Source of the DNA: VMCP01 sp964527775
GTDB lineage: Bacteria; Bacteroidota; Bacteroidia; NS11-12g; UBA955
NCBI GenBank assembly: GCA_964527775.1
Contig: CAZGQS010000004.1
Coordinates: forward strand, 1-64,000
Reading direction: 5' to 3'
Length of the DNA: 64,000 bases
The notes under the pieces were generated by a model. The model made no database searches, had not been told where the DNA came from, and saw nothing but the letters and a program-made list of their open reading frames with translations. This document shows positions 26,281 to 35,479 of this stretch, one piece after another. A program made the translations under genes and the position numbers. How positions within the stretch are numbered: position 1 is the stretch's first letter; each line of letters opens with the position of its first letter.

Positions 26281-28905
26281 TTACTTGTTGGTGTGTGTAT
26301 GGGCCTTCGCTGGTAAATCATACAACACAGAGAAATAGGCCATTCGTCCAATACGCGGCCCACCATATACTTGCATCACCATATTGTTGGTCAAATTGGA
26401 TGCTCCAAGTTTACATTGTAGGTGATATTTGGGGATTTCTTTAGCCACCATTGCATCAATTAAATAATACGAAGGTATGTTACCCGTAAATTGTGGACTT
26501 CCCTCGAAAACAAAACCTTCCACCCATTTAAAGTTAATATTAAAAGAAAGTTGCTCCACATTTTTTACTTTCATCTGACTTCCTGACAAACTAAAGTTGA
26601 ATTTATGTCTAGGGGTGTTGAATGCGGGAATAATGGGATCTTGATTATCTTGTTTATTCAATTGGTTGTAGGAATGATTAAATCCTATGGTGTAATAATC
26701 TCCGAAGAAATAATTCAAACCTATGGAAGTACCTTGGGTTGTTACGGGCGTTTCAGCGTTGGTAGCAATTCGGTAAACTTGTCCCCCGAGAATCTTACGA
26801 ATTTGAGGATCAATGAATGGGTCAAATCCAATTTTATATCCTATAAAATCTTCGTAATAGGAGTAGTAGGCACTAAAATCAACATTTAACTTATTCTTCA
26901 GTAAGAAAGCTTTATATCCCACTTCAATACTCTTCACTTTTTCTGGAACCACCGGAGCAACATCAAAATACTTAAGAATGCTGAGGTCAGGTTGTGCTAC
27001 CAAGAAATAATCGTTGAGAGACTCCATGGTAACCAAATTCTGATAACCTTTGATATTTCCTAATAGAATGGCTCTTCCTACGTTATAATACAAATACTGA
27101 TCAGCTAACGTTGGATTTCTCACGCCGCTGGTCAATGAAAGACGGTAATAGGTGATTTTATCAGGAGTATAAACAAAAGAAAGGGCAGGAGAGTATACGA
27201 AAGGGAAATTCACGTTCTTATCAACCCTGAAGGTGGCGTTTACCTTTAACTTGTCTTTCATGTACTTTTTCTCATAACCCGCGTAAGCACCTGCTTCGGT
27301 ATTTGTAATGACTCTGCCGTTGGTATCAGAAAAAATGGTACCTGCGGAGTTGGGAGTGTACAATCTACCGCTGACACCTAATTTAAGTTTGTGTCTGTTC
27401 CCCAAGTCGAAATTATGCTCCGCTTGAAAATTATAAAGTGCACTTTTATCGTAAAATCCACTACCCCCTTCACCAAAGCTCTTTTTACTGGTGATGGCGT
27501 TTTTCAATGAATCAAATCTCTCAGAACCCGGTTCAAATCGATTATAAGTGACATCAAACGGATGTTGAATCCCTCTAAAATCATTGGCTGAGTTTGCTTT
27601 AGCGCGGGCTTCGTTGTGCCATTGGGTGAATTGATCTCTATTGTTGTCAACCAAATCAGCCATCATTTTTTTAAACAGTGGAAGGCTATCTGCAGGGAAG
27701 AAATTGGGATATCCTGGAAGGCCTTTAACTTTTGACTTTATTTTAGTTCGCCAATAGTTTTGATAGTCTCCGCCCCACAAGTCGTCTGGTTTAGTTGCAT
27801 CTTGCATGAGTAGAGCAGTAAATACGGCATCGTAGGTATTTCCCGCATCTTCATGAGTAGCGTAGGCGCGAATGAAACCGTCTTTGTGTTTGTATTCAAT
27901 TCTGTTTTGAAGGAATTGAATGTCGTTCAAACTATATCTGTTATCCCCTTGATAAACCGTGGTACCCATCCCAAAGTTGATTTGATAGATGAATTCTTTT
28001 CTTTTGTCTTTGAAGGGCTTTGCTGCAAATGCTGCACTGGTTTTTAAGTTGTATGTGTTGTAATCAACGAGGTCTTTTTCCCAATAACCATCCCTGAAAT
28101 AGCGGTTCAATCCGGGAACATCCCACATACCCGCAACACTAGTTTGATCGAATTCGCCCGGTCTAAGCACTTCATCTCCGTATTTGTTGATAGCGTCATA
28201 ACCTCCTGGGTTGTTTCTTGCTACTTTTGAATCTTGAACTGGGTCTTGATTATCTGCAACCCAATCATAGGCCTGCATGTAGTAAAAGTTTGTCTTAAAG
28301 GCAAACAATTCACGGTGTTTTTTATCGTAAAAAACTTTGGCGTAACGCAATGAGTTTTCCATCAATTGCCGTTCACCCATTTTAAATTTATAACTGAATC
28401 CTGGGGTTTTCCAGGGATCTTTGGTGGTCATACTAATGACTCCGTTAAATGCACCTGGACCATAATATGAGGAGCTCGCTCCCACCACAATTTCTTGATC
28501 AGCAACGTCCAACTCCGAAGCTCCCAAGAAGTTGCCCAACGAAAAATTCAAACCAGGACTTTGGTTATCTACACCATCAATCACTTGAAGGGTACGAACC
28601 GGCGAGGTTGAGTTAAATCCACGAGTATTCACGATTCTAAATCCCAAGGAAGCAGAAGTCACATCAACGCCTTTGAGGTGACCCAATGCCTCGTAAAAAT
28701 CAGATGCTGGAGTTTCTTTGATGCTTTGAGCCGTCATGCTTTCAACGGTTAGAGCCGACTCTTTCAGCTTTTCTTTAAGTCGATTTTGCTTAATTCTAAC
28801 TTCGTCTATTCGGTCAATTTGACCCGTATCGCCTTCCCCTTGAGAGAAAAGGGAAGAATTTAAGCCAATAAAGAATAAGGCAATCAGTAGGTTGCGCTTT
28901 GTCAT
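26281..28905 (-). CDS. TonB-dependent outer-membrane receptor
   Basis: Outer-membrane receptor of about 874 aa from the ATG at 28905 (signal MTKRNLLIALFFIGLNSSLFSQ). A plug domain opens with RIDEVRIKQNRLKEKLKES and continues through IVNTRGFNSTSPVRTLQVIDGVDNQSP and VVGASSSYYGPGAFNGVISM, then a long beta-barrel ends in an aromatic strand (YFSVLYDL). It lacks the carboxypeptidase-like N-domain of the other receptor in this window, and no SusD or DUF4249 partner is next to it. It resembles receptors for siderophores, vitamins or metals in general shape; the ligand is not evident. The 52-bp gap to the esterase-like gene holds no hairpin, so the two may share a transcript. Confidence 0.88.
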   Translation of the reverse strand: MTKRNLLIALFFIGLNSSLFSQGEGDTGQIDRIDEVRIKQNRLKEKLKESALTVESMTAQSIKETPASDFYEALGHLKGVDVTSASLGFRIVNTRGFNSTSPVRTLQVIDGVDNQSPGLNFSLGNFLGASELDVADQEIVVGASSSYYGPGAFNGVISMTTKDPWKTPGFSYKFKMGERQLMENSLRYAKVFYDKKHRELFAFKTNFYYMQAYDWVADNQDPVQDSKVARNNPGGYDAINKYGDEVLRPGEFDQTSVAGMWDVPGLNRYFRDGYWEKDLVDYNTYNLKTSAAFAAKPFKDKRKEFIYQINFGMGTTVYQGDNRYSLNDIQFLQNRIEYKHKDGFIRAYATHEDAGNTYDAVFTALLMQDATKPDDLWGGDYQNYWRTKIKSKVKGLPGYPNFFPADSLPLFKKMMADLVDNNRDQFTQWHNEARAKANSANDFRGIQHPFDVTYNRFEPGSERFDSLKNAITSKKSFGEGGSGFYDKSALYNFQAEHNFDLGNRHKLKLGVSGRLYTPNSAGTIFSDTNGRVITNTEAGAYAGYEKKYMKDKLKVNATFRVDKNVNFPFVYSPALSFVYTPDKITYYRLSLTSGVRNPTLADQYLYYNVGRAILLGNIKGYQNLVTMESLNDYFLVAQPDLSILKYFDVAPVVPEKVKSIEVGYKAFLLKNKLNVDFSAYYSYYEDFIGYKIGFDPFIDPQIRKILGGQVYRIATNAETPVTTQGTSIGLNYFFGDYYTIGFNHSYNQLNKQDNQDPIIPAFNTPRHKFNFSLSGSQMKVKNVEQLSFNINFKWVEGFVFEGSPQFTGNIPSYYLIDAMVAKEIPKYHLQCKLGASNLTNNMVMQVYGGPRIGRMAYFSVLYDLPAKAHTHTNK

Positions 28906-28991
28906 AAAATACAGATATTCTTGCAAGATAATGTTTTTAGATTCGATTCAAAACTGAAAATTAAATTGCCTAAAATTGTAGTGCGATTCGA

Positions 28992-31037
28992 ATGATAGAT
29001 AAACAAGTACTTCTTAAGGCCTGGGAATTGATGCAAACTGCCCGTGCAATGGCCGCAATATATGATGAAAATAGACCCACAACCAAGTATGTTCACAGTA
29101 CTTCTAAGGGTCATGAAGCAATTCAAATCGCTACCGGTTTACACATGAAATCAGTAGATTTTGTGTATCCTTATTACCGAGATGAGAGCATGCTTTTGTC
29201 AATGGGTATGACTCCCTACGAGTTGATGCTGCAGCTATTAGCCAAAGCAGAAGATCCTTTTAGTGGTGGAAGAACCTACTATGCACACCCTTCTTTGAAT
29301 AGGCCAGATATGCCTAAAATGCCGCATCAAAGTAGTGCAACAGGAATGCAAGCCATTCCGGCAACTGGTGCAGCTCATGGACTGAAATACAAAGAAAGTC
29401 AAGGGTTACTTACCTCGGCCGAGAAACCTGTAGTACTATGTTCTTTGGGAGACGGATCAGTTACCGAAGGCGAAGTTGCCGAAGCATTGCAGATGGCCGT
29501 TCTGCACAAATTACCCATCATTTATTTGATTCAAGATAACGATTGGGGTATTTCGGCATCGGGCGATGAAATGCGCGCCATGGATGCTTTTGAATATGGT
29601 TTAGGTTTTAAAGGTCTCCGCAGAATTAGAATTAACGGTTCTGACTTTGTTCAGTGTCATGATGAAATGAAGCGCGCCATTGAAATTGTTAGAGCCAATC
29701 GAGAACCCATGTTGGTTCATGTTAAAGTTCCTTTATTGGGACATCATACCTCTGGTGTTAGAAGTGAATGGTACAGAGACGATTTAGAGAAACAGCAAAA
29801 ACAAGATCCATTACCTCGCTTAAAACAACTTTTATTGAGTTTAGCAGTGACTGAGGCTGAGCTTGATGCAATTGCTTCGAAGGTTGCTGAAATGGTCAGC
29901 CAAGATTTTGAAAAGGCTAAAAATGCTCCAGATCCTGAATTTGACACCTTATTTGATCATGTATTAGCGCCTACAAGCATTACTGAAGAAAAAGGCGTTC
30001 GGTCTCCAGAAGGGAGAGAACCTGTGGTGATGGTTGACGCTGCATTATTTGCAGTTGATGAGATATTGAAAAATCATCCTGAAGCCTTGTTGTATGGTCA
30101 GGATGTAGGACATAGACTTGGTGGAGTATTTAGGGAAGCCGCTACTTTGGCAGATAAATATGGCAAATCAAGAGTATTCAATACACCCATTCAAGAAGCA
30201 TATATCGTTGGAAGTACAGCCGGTATGAGCGCTGTGGGATGTAAACCCATTGTTGAAATTCAATTTGCAGATTACATTTGGCCTGGAGTAAACCAGTTGG
30301 TTACTGAATTATCAAAAAGTTGCTATTTGTCTATGGGCAAATACCCTGTGTCTTCCATTATTAGAGTTCCAACAGGTGCTTATGGTGGAGGGGGACCCTA
30401 CCACTCCGGAACTGTGGAAAGTAGTATTTTACCCATTAAAGGTATAAAAATTGCCTATCCAAGTACGGCTGCTGATATGAAGGGATTGATGAAAGCTGCG
30501 TTTTATGATCCCAATCCAGTAGTTATGTTTGAGCATAAGGGTTTGTATTGGAGTAAAGTGCCTGGAACCGAATTGGCCAAAACACCTGAACCATCTGAAG
30601 ACTATGTAATTCCATTTGGTAAAGCGCGTATAGTTTTAGAAGCCGATGATTCTCAAGTTACCAATGGCTCATCTGTGGGTGTTGTTACTTATGGAATGGG
30701 AGTTTATTGGGCACTAAATGCAGCAAAGAAGCTTGCAGGTCAGGTTGAGATTATTGATTTAAGAACTCTCGCGCCATACGATGAAGAGGCCATCTTTGAG
30801 TTAACCAAAAAACACGGAAAAGTGTTGGTATTGACAGAAGAAACATTAAGAAATAGCTTTGCAGAAGCTTTGGCTGGAAGAATTGCTCAAGAGTGTTTCC
30901 AATACTTGGATGCACCAGTGCAAACTCTTGGAAGTAAAGATATTCCTGCAGTGCCGCTCAACATGGGTATGGAGGCCCAAATGCTTCCAAATGCTGATAA
31001 GGTCTTAGAAAGACTTTCCTGGCTTATCAATTACTAA
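28992..31037 (+). CDS. Fused E1 alpha/beta 2-oxoacid dehydrogenase, canonical ThDP motif
   Basis: A 681-aa fusion of E1 alpha (residues ~1-320) and E1 beta (~335-681). The thiamine diphosphate motif is intact: LGDGSVTEGE near residue 152, and DNDWGIS about 26 residues later. The beta half has YGQDVGHRLGGVF and a C-terminal transketolase domain (VEIIDLRTLAPYDEEAI). It decarboxylates a 2-oxoacid, plausibly pyruvate or a branched-chain 2-oxoacid, and transfers the acyl group to an E2 lipoyl domain. No E2 or E3 gene is near. It is a paralogue of the 802-aa E1 18 kb away, shorter by the inter-domain linker. It ends tail to tail with an aldehyde dehydrogenase gene. Confidence 0.9.
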   Translation: MIDKQVLLKAWELMQTARAMAAIYDENRPTTKYVHSTSKGHEAIQIATGLHMKSVDFVYPYYRDESMLLSMGMTPYELMLQLLAKAEDPFSGGRTYYAHPSLNRPDMPKMPHQSSATGMQAIPATGAAHGLKYKESQGLLTSAEKPVVLCSLGDGSVTEGEVAEALQMAVLHKLPIIYLIQDNDWGISASGDEMRAMDAFEYGLGFKGLRRIRINGSDFVQCHDEMKRAIEIVRANREPMLVHVKVPLLGHHTSGVRSEWYRDDLEKQQKQDPLPRLKQLLLSLAVTEAELDAIASKVAEMVSQDFEKAKNAPDPEFDTLFDHVLAPTSITEEKGVRSPEGREPVVMVDAALFAVDEILKNHPEALLYGQDVGHRLGGVFREAATLADKYGKSRVFNTPIQEAYIVGSTAGMSAVGCKPIVEIQFADYIWPGVNQLVTELSKSCYLSMGKYPVSSIIRVPTGAYGGGGPYHSGTVESSILPIKGIKIAYPSTAADMKGLMKAAFYDPNPVVMFEHKGLYWSKVPGTELAKTPEPSEDYVIPFGKARIVLEADDSQVTNGSSVGVVTYGMGVYWALNAAKKLAGQVEIIDLRTLAPYDEEAIFELTKKHGKVLVLTEETLRNSFAEALAGRIAQECFQYLDAPVQTLGSKDIPAVPLNMGMEAQMLPNADKVLERLSWLINY

Positions 31038-31057
31038 TTACTGTTACCAATTTCAGG

Positions 31058-32428
31058 TTACAGGAATTTCTTAATCAATTTTAAGGAACCTTCCGTATAA
31101 GGCGGATACTTTTGCTTTAAATCAAACCAAGTAGCGGTTTTGACCACACTCTTCTTGTGCGAAAAGGCATCAAATCCTGCTTTTCCATGGTAAGCGCCTT
31201 GTCCTGAATTCCCAATTCCACCAAATGGCAATTTGGGATCAACCAAATGCATCAAAGTATTGTTGATGCAACCTCCTCCAAAAGAAACACGCTGAATGAT
31301 GTTCTTTTCTAAATCTGAATCTTTGGTGAATAAATATAGACTCAATGGATTTTTATTCTTTTCTATGAGGTCATATATCTCAGACTCTTTCGTGAAAGTA
31401 AATACCGGTGAGATTGGACCAAAGATTTCCTCTTGCATGATGGGATGATTTAGGTCGCCATCAACCAAAGTGGGTTCAATTTTTCTTTTTTCTCTATTAA
31501 CTCGACCACCAGTTAGAATATGAGTATTTTGCAACAATCTTTCTAACCTTTCAAAGTGTCTCTCATTGACAATTTGAGTGAAATCAGAACTTTCGAAAGC
31601 ATCACCCGCATAAAATTCGGATACCGTTTTTTGATACTCTTCAATAAATGATTTCTTTATCGAATCATGAACGATGAAATAGTCAGGTGCAACGCAGGTT
31701 TGTCCGGCATTGATGCATTTTCCAAAGGCAATGCGTTTTACAGCCACTTTTAAGTCGGCAGATTGATCAATGATACAAGGACTTTTACCACCTAATTCAA
31801 GAACACAGGGTATTAAATATTTTGCCGCTTGTTGTGAGATAATTCGTCCCACAACGGTTGAACCGGTGAAGAAAATGAGATTTGGGCGATAATTTTCAAT
31901 GGCATTAGGAACAATTTCTCCTCCCTCACCTTCTACAATAGCTACAAATTCTGGTTTGAACGTATTTTCTATCAATTTTTTAAGAACCGCTGACACTTTG
32001 GGAGTTAACTCGCTGGGTTTCAATAAAGCAGCATTACCCGCGGAAATTGCAGCCACCAGTGGGGCAATTAACAACTGAAAAGGGTAGTTCCATGGTGCGA
32101 TAATCAGGACACGGCCATAAGCTTGAGAATAAATTTTTGCACTAGATGGGAACAACGAAAGAGCGGTACTCATACGCTGTGGCTTGGCCCATTTTTTAAT
32201 ATTTTTTATGGTCTCATTAATGTCTTGATATATAAAACCAACTTCACTTGAATAGGCCTCAAATTCTGATTTCCCAAAGTCTAAATGCAACGCCTCGATT
32301 ATTTCATTTTCAAGAGATTGAATGCCTTTTTTCAGCAGGTTCAATTGTTCAATTCTATAATCAATAGAAAGAAGATTACCCTTTTTTAGAAACTCTTCTT
32401 GTTGAATTTTGAGCAATTCGAATGACAT
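31058..32428 (-). CDS. ALDH3-type aldehyde dehydrogenase
   Basis: NAD(P)-dependent aldehyde dehydrogenase of 456 aa, the shorter length typical of the ALDH3 class (fatty or aromatic aldehydes). Signatures are APWNYPFQLLIAPL, LLKPSELTPK, the glutamate in VLELGGKSPCI, and the catalytic Cys in NAGQTCVAPDY. The C-terminal KKSVVKTATWFDLKQKYPPYT stretch also fits ALDH3. It could detoxify medium- or long-chain aldehydes; the substrate is inferred from class only. It starts 4 bp after the Gre-like gene ends and is therefore likely transcribed with it. Confidence 0.9.
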   Translation of the reverse strand: MSFELLKIQQEEFLKKGNLLSIDYRIEQLNLLKKGIQSLENEIIEALHLDFGKSEFEAYSSEVGFIYQDINETIKNIKKWAKPQRMSTALSLFPSSAKIYSQAYGRVLIIAPWNYPFQLLIAPLVAAISAGNAALLKPSELTPKVSAVLKKLIENTFKPEFVAIVEGEGGEIVPNAIENYRPNLIFFTGSTVVGRIISQQAAKYLIPCVLELGGKSPCIIDQSADLKVAVKRIAFGKCINAGQTCVAPDYFIVHDSIKKSFIEEYQKTVSEFYAGDAFESSDFTQIVNERHFERLERLLQNTHILTGGRVNREKRKIEPTLVDGDLNHPIMQEEIFGPISPVFTFTKESEIYDLIEKNKNPLSLYLFTKDSDLEKNIIQRVSFGGGCINNTLMHLVDPKLPFGGIGNSGQGAYHGKAGFDAFSHKKSVVKTATWFDLKQKYPPYTEGSLKLIKKFL

Positions 32429-32432
32429 AATT

Positions 32433-32912
32433 TTAAAAACAATCTAGTATGGAAATTGATTTTTGATTAAAAGTAATTTGGTCTCCTTTTTTCTGATTCA
32501 GGAGTATTTGTCCTAGGGGTGAATCTCCACCCACACCTTTTATTGATAACGCATTTGTTTTAATGTCACCAAATCCCAATCCAAAGAAAACCAAAAGGGG
32601 CTGATTTTGGAAATGCAGATGCAGGAATTTTCCGGGAGTGCATTTTTGGGGATCTGTTGAGTTATCTGAAGATGAAATCAAGTGTTTAAACGTATTCAAG
32701 TTGGAGAGCCGAAGTGATTTTTGCTTCTCGGCAAGATTTAACTCGGCTTGAAGCATTTCTCGCTGAGTTTCATATTTATCTCCGGCACTACTTTTAGTCT
32801 CTTCGGTCATGGAATGATTTAATGAGTTTAACGAATCTTGGGCTTCGGCAACTGCGAGTTCTAAGTGTCTGATAATATCAGTGATTAATTCGGTTTTTGT
32901 AGGAATAGTCAC
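32433..32912 (-). CDS. Gre-like transcription-factor family protein
   Basis: A 159-aa protein with an N-terminal antiparallel coiled-coil pattern (residues ~1-75, including ETKSSAGDKYETQREMLQAEL) and a C-terminal small beta domain ending SPLGQILLNQKKGDQI. This is the layout of GreA/GreB factors, in which the coiled coil enters the RNA polymerase secondary channel and the C-terminal FKBP-like domain (S-P-L-G-x-A/I-L) docks on the enzyme. It is a diverged Bacteroidota version, not GreA itself; the function is inferred. The start is a GTG at 32912, which lies 4 bp after a perfect promoter box; the nearby ATG at 32914 runs straight into a stop. Confidence 0.75.
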   Translation of the reverse strand: MTIPTKTELITDIIRHLELAVAEAQDSLNSLNHSMTEETKSSAGDKYETQREMLQAELNLAEKQKSLRLSNLNTFKHLISSSDNSTDPQKCTPGKFLHLHFQNQPLLVFFGLGFGDIKTNALSIKGVGGDSPLGQILLNQKKGDQITFNQKSISILDCF

Positions 32913-32916
32913 ATTT

Positions 32917-32924
32917 CAAATGTA
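32917..32924 (-). promoter_or_regulatory. Promoter -7 box of the Gre-like gene
   Basis: TACATTTG on the minus strand, 4 bp before the GTG start. With the opposing ribBA box only 10 bp away, the 35-bp divergent gap holds two outward-facing promoters. Confidence 0.62.
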
Positions 32925-32934
32925 CGATTAATTG

Positions 32935-32942
32935 TACCTTTG
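32935..32942 (+). promoter_or_regulatory. Promoter -7 box of ribBA
   Basis: TACCTTTG, a perfect TAnnTTTG match, ends 5 bp before the ribBA ATG. No space remains for an FMN riboswitch, so ribBA is not riboswitch-controlled from this promoter. Confidence 0.68.
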
Positions 32943-32947
32943 TAAAT

Positions 32948-34171
32948 ATGAATTCCCAACCTCGCGTTGTACTTAACACCATTGCCGAAGCTATTGAAGA
33001 CATTAAACAAGGTAAGGTCATTATAGTTGTTGACGATGAAGATCGTGAAAATGAAGGTGACTTCTTAACAGCGGCTAGAAATATGACGCCAGAATTGGTG
33101 AATTTCATGGCTCGTGAAGGACGCGGTCTGATTTGCGTTCCGCTCACAGAAGAACGTTGCGATGAATTGGGACTGGATATGATGGTAGGTAAAAACACTG
33201 CCACTCACGAAACCGCCTTTACTGTTTCTGTTGATTTGTTGGGACATGGATGCACAACAGGTATTTCTGCCCAAGATCGCTCAAAAACCATCATGGCGTT
33301 GATCAACCCCAATACCAAAAATGAGGAATTAGGAAAACCCGGACATATTTTCCCCTTGAAGGCTAAAGCTGAAGGCGTTTTGAGAAGAGCTGGTCACACC
33401 GAAGCCGCCATTGATTTATCTCGAATGGCTGGATTTGAACCTGCTGGATGTATTGTAGAAATATTGAACGAAGATGGTTCTATGGCAAGGTTACCTGATC
33501 TCTTAGAGGTGGCCAAAAAGTTTGATATGAAGATTGTAAGTATTGCTGATTTAATCAAATACAGAATAGAACATGAGTCGCTCATTAAACGTGAAATTTC
33601 TGTGCAAATGCCCACCCATTCTGGAGATTTTGATTTAATTGCTTACAGACAAAAAGACACTGGACATGAACATCTAGCACTGATCAAAGGTCAGTGGACC
33701 GAAGATGAACCTGTGTTGGTTAGAGTACACTCCAGTTGTTTAACAGGCGATATTTTTGGTAGTTGCAGATGCGATTGTGGAGAGCAACTTCAAAAGGCCA
33801 TGGAAAAAATTGAGGAAGAAGGTAAGGGTGTCATTGTTTACATGAACCAAGAGGGAAGAGGTATAGGTTTGCTCAATAAATTGAAAGCCTACAAACTCCA
33901 AGAACAAGGCCTTGATACTGTTGAAGCCAATATACAGTTAGGCTTTGGCATGGATGAACGCGATTACGGAATTGGCGCTCAAATCTTGAGAGATTTGGGA
34001 ATCAGAAAAATGAGATTGATGAGCAACAATCCTCGAAAACGAACTGGACTTATTGGTTATGGGTTAGAAATAGTTGAAAATGTTCCGCTTAAAGTTCAGC
34101 CTAATCCACACAATGCTAAGTATTTAGATACAAAGCGCACCAAAATGGGACATAATTTAGATGCTCAATAA
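32948..34171 (+). CDS. ribBA: Bifunctional DHBP synthase / GTP cyclohydrolase II
   Basis: Makes both starting precursors of riboflavin. Residues 1-~205 are 3,4-dihydroxy-2-butanone-4-phosphate synthase (acidic loop VVDDEDRENEGDF and GHTEAAIDL). Residues ~210-407 are GTP cyclohydrolase II, with zinc cysteines in SSCLTGDIFGSCRCDCGEQL and the catalytic stretch YMNQEGRGIGLLNK. The 407-aa length matches the fused enzyme. The ATG follows its promoter box by 5 bp. The 3' end overlaps or abuts a flavin reductase gene, so flavin supply and a flavin-dependent enzyme appear co-expressed. Confidence 0.97.
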   Translation: MNSQPRVVLNTIAEAIEDIKQGKVIIVVDDEDRENEGDFLTAARNMTPELVNFMAREGRGLICVPLTEERCDELGLDMMVGKNTATHETAFTVSVDLLGHGCTTGISAQDRSKTIMALINPNTKNEELGKPGHIFPLKAKAEGVLRRAGHTEAAIDLSRMAGFEPAGCIVEILNEDGSMARLPDLLEVAKKFDMKIVSIADLIKYRIEHESLIKREISVQMPTHSGDFDLIAYRQKDTGHEHLALIKGQWTEDEPVLVRVHSSCLTGDIFGSCRCDCGEQLQKAMEKIEEEGKGVIVYMNQEGRGIGLLNKLKAYKLQEQGLDTVEANIQLGFGMDERDYGIGAQILRDLGIRKMRLMSNNPRKRTGLIGYGLEIVENVPLKVQPNPHNAKYLDTKRTKMGHNLDAQ

Positions 34172-35006
34172 TATTATGTTAGTTGTCAATCCATCAGAAA
34201 CACCCATACCACAACTGCACCAATTTTTAATTGGTAGTATTGGTCCGCGTCCCATTTGTTTTGCATCAACCATTAGTAAGGATGGTAAACCCAATTTGGC
34301 CCCATTTAGTTTTTTCAATGTATTCAGCGCTAATCCTCCTATTTTGGCTTTTGCACCAAATAACAGCGGTAGAACCGGTGAACCCAAAGACACATTATTA
34401 AACGTCTTGGAGGTGCCACAAGTGGTGATAAACGTGGTATCCAATTCAATTGTGGAGAAAATGAATGTTGCTGCTGCTCCTTGGAGTAAAGGCATTAGTG
34501 AATTTGAGAAGGCTGGTTTTACTCCGCTCAAATCAGACTTGATTGAGCCGTTCAGAGTAGCAGAGAGCCCCGTCCAAATTGAATGTGAAGTAATGGAAGT
34601 TAAACATTTTGGTCAAGGCGGTGGAGCAGGAAATATGGTCATTTGTAAAGTGCTGAGATTGCACATCAATGAAGATGTTTTAAATGCAGAGGGCAAAATT
34701 GATCAACACAAAATTGATTTAGTGGGAAGATTGGGTGCCAGTTGGTACACGTATTCTGATTTGTTTGAATTAGGACAGCCCATGTCTCCGACCATTGGTT
34801 ACGATAAATTACCTGATGCCATTAAACAAAACAACGTACTGTCTGCCAATGAGGTAGGAAAGTTGTCAGCTTTGACAGAATGGCCGTCCTCAGAAATCCT
34901 CGAAGAGGCCAAAAATCTGAATTATGCGGAATCAACAGATCTTATGGCTCGTAAATTGATTTCTGAAGGAAAGATTTCATTGGCGTTAGCGATCTATTTA
35001 ATTTAA
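34161..35006 (+). CDS. Flavin reductase-like domain protein
   Basis: A 281-aa protein of the flavin reductase-like (split-barrel FMN-binding) family. The N-terminal ~200 residues show PRPICFASTISKDGKPNLAPFSFFNVFSANPP and APWSKGISEFEKAGF, characteristic of the group, followed by a C-terminal helical tail of about 70 residues. Such proteins bind FMN and reduce it for, or act as, oxidoreductases; the physiological substrate is unknown. The first ATG overlaps the end of ribBA by 11 bp; a second ATG at 34176, five codons in, would leave a 4-bp gap. Either is possible. Confidence 0.85.
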   Translation: MLNNIMLVVNPSETPIPQLHQFLIGSIGPRPICFASTISKDGKPNLAPFSFFNVFSANPPILAFAPNNSGRTGEPKDTLLNVLEVPQVVINVVSNSIVEKMNVAAAPWSKGISEFEKAGFTPLKSDLIEPFRVAESPVQIECEVMEVKHFGQGGGAGNMVICKVLRLHINEDVLNAEGKIDQHKIDLVGRLGASWYTYSDLFELGQPMSPTIGYDKLPDAIKQNNVLSANEVGKLSALTEWPSSEILEEAKNLNYAESTDLMARKLISEGKISLALAIYLI

Positions 35007-35020
35007 AGGACAATGCGTTG

Positions 35021-35028
35021 TATCTTTG
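35021..35028 (+). promoter_or_regulatory. Promoter -7 box of the yqeY-gltX operon
   Basis: TATCTTTG, a perfect TAnnTTTG match, ends 4 bp before the ATG at 35033. It excludes the in-frame TTG at 35018 as the start. Confidence 0.68.
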
Positions 35029-35032
35029 CGGT

Positions 35033-35479
35033 ATGAATCTCGCAGAGAAAATCAACGAAGGAATCAAAGAGGCCATGAAGGCCAAAGATACTGATCGCTT
35101 AAGAGCCTTACGTGGCATCAAGAGTGCCTTTTTATTGCTCCAAACTGCTGAAGGTGTGACCGAGGTTACTGAAGATATGTACCTAAAATCCTTACAGAAA
35201 CTTGCCAAACAGCGAAAAGATTCTTTAGAGATTTACGAGCAGCAAAATAGAGAAGACCTTGCTCAAATTGAAAGAGCTGAGTTAAAATTCATAGAAGAAT
35301 ATTTGCCTGCGCAACTTGATGAGGCAACGGTAAAAGCCAAAATTCAATCCATTATTGAGGAACAAGGCGTTTCTGGACCGGCTGCCATGGGTAAAATCAT
35401 GCCGCTGGCAATGAAAGAATTGGGCTCACAAGCCGATGGCAAATTGATTTCGAACTTGGTAAAAGAGTTGCTTAAATAA
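35033..35479 (+). CDS. yqeY: GatB/YqeY domain protein
   Basis: A 148-aa all-helical protein of the YqeY family, related to the C-terminal tRNA-contacting tail of GatB (the amidotransferase subunit that corrects Glu-tRNA-Gln). Typical family stretches are KDTDRLRALRGIKSAF, LAKQRKDSLEIYEQQNREDL, and the C-terminal GPAAMGKIMPLAMKELGSQADG. Its exact role is not established in the family; a tRNA-linked role is inferred. The stop and the gltX start share a base (TAATG), so translation of the two is probably coupled. The start at 35033 is set by the promoter box. Confidence 0.9.
   Translation: MNLAEKINEGIKEAMKAKDTDRLRALRGIKSAFLLLQTAEGVTEVTEDMYLKSLQKLAKQRKDSLEIYEQQNREDLAQIERAELKFIEEYLPAQLDEATVKAKIQSIIEEQGVSGPAAMGKIMPLAMKELGSQADGKLISNLVKELLK

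Noticed and set aside
32913..32947. FMN riboswitch before ribBA
   Set aside because: Only 35 bp separate the divergent genes and the promoter box ends 5 bp before the ATG; there is no room for the aptamer.
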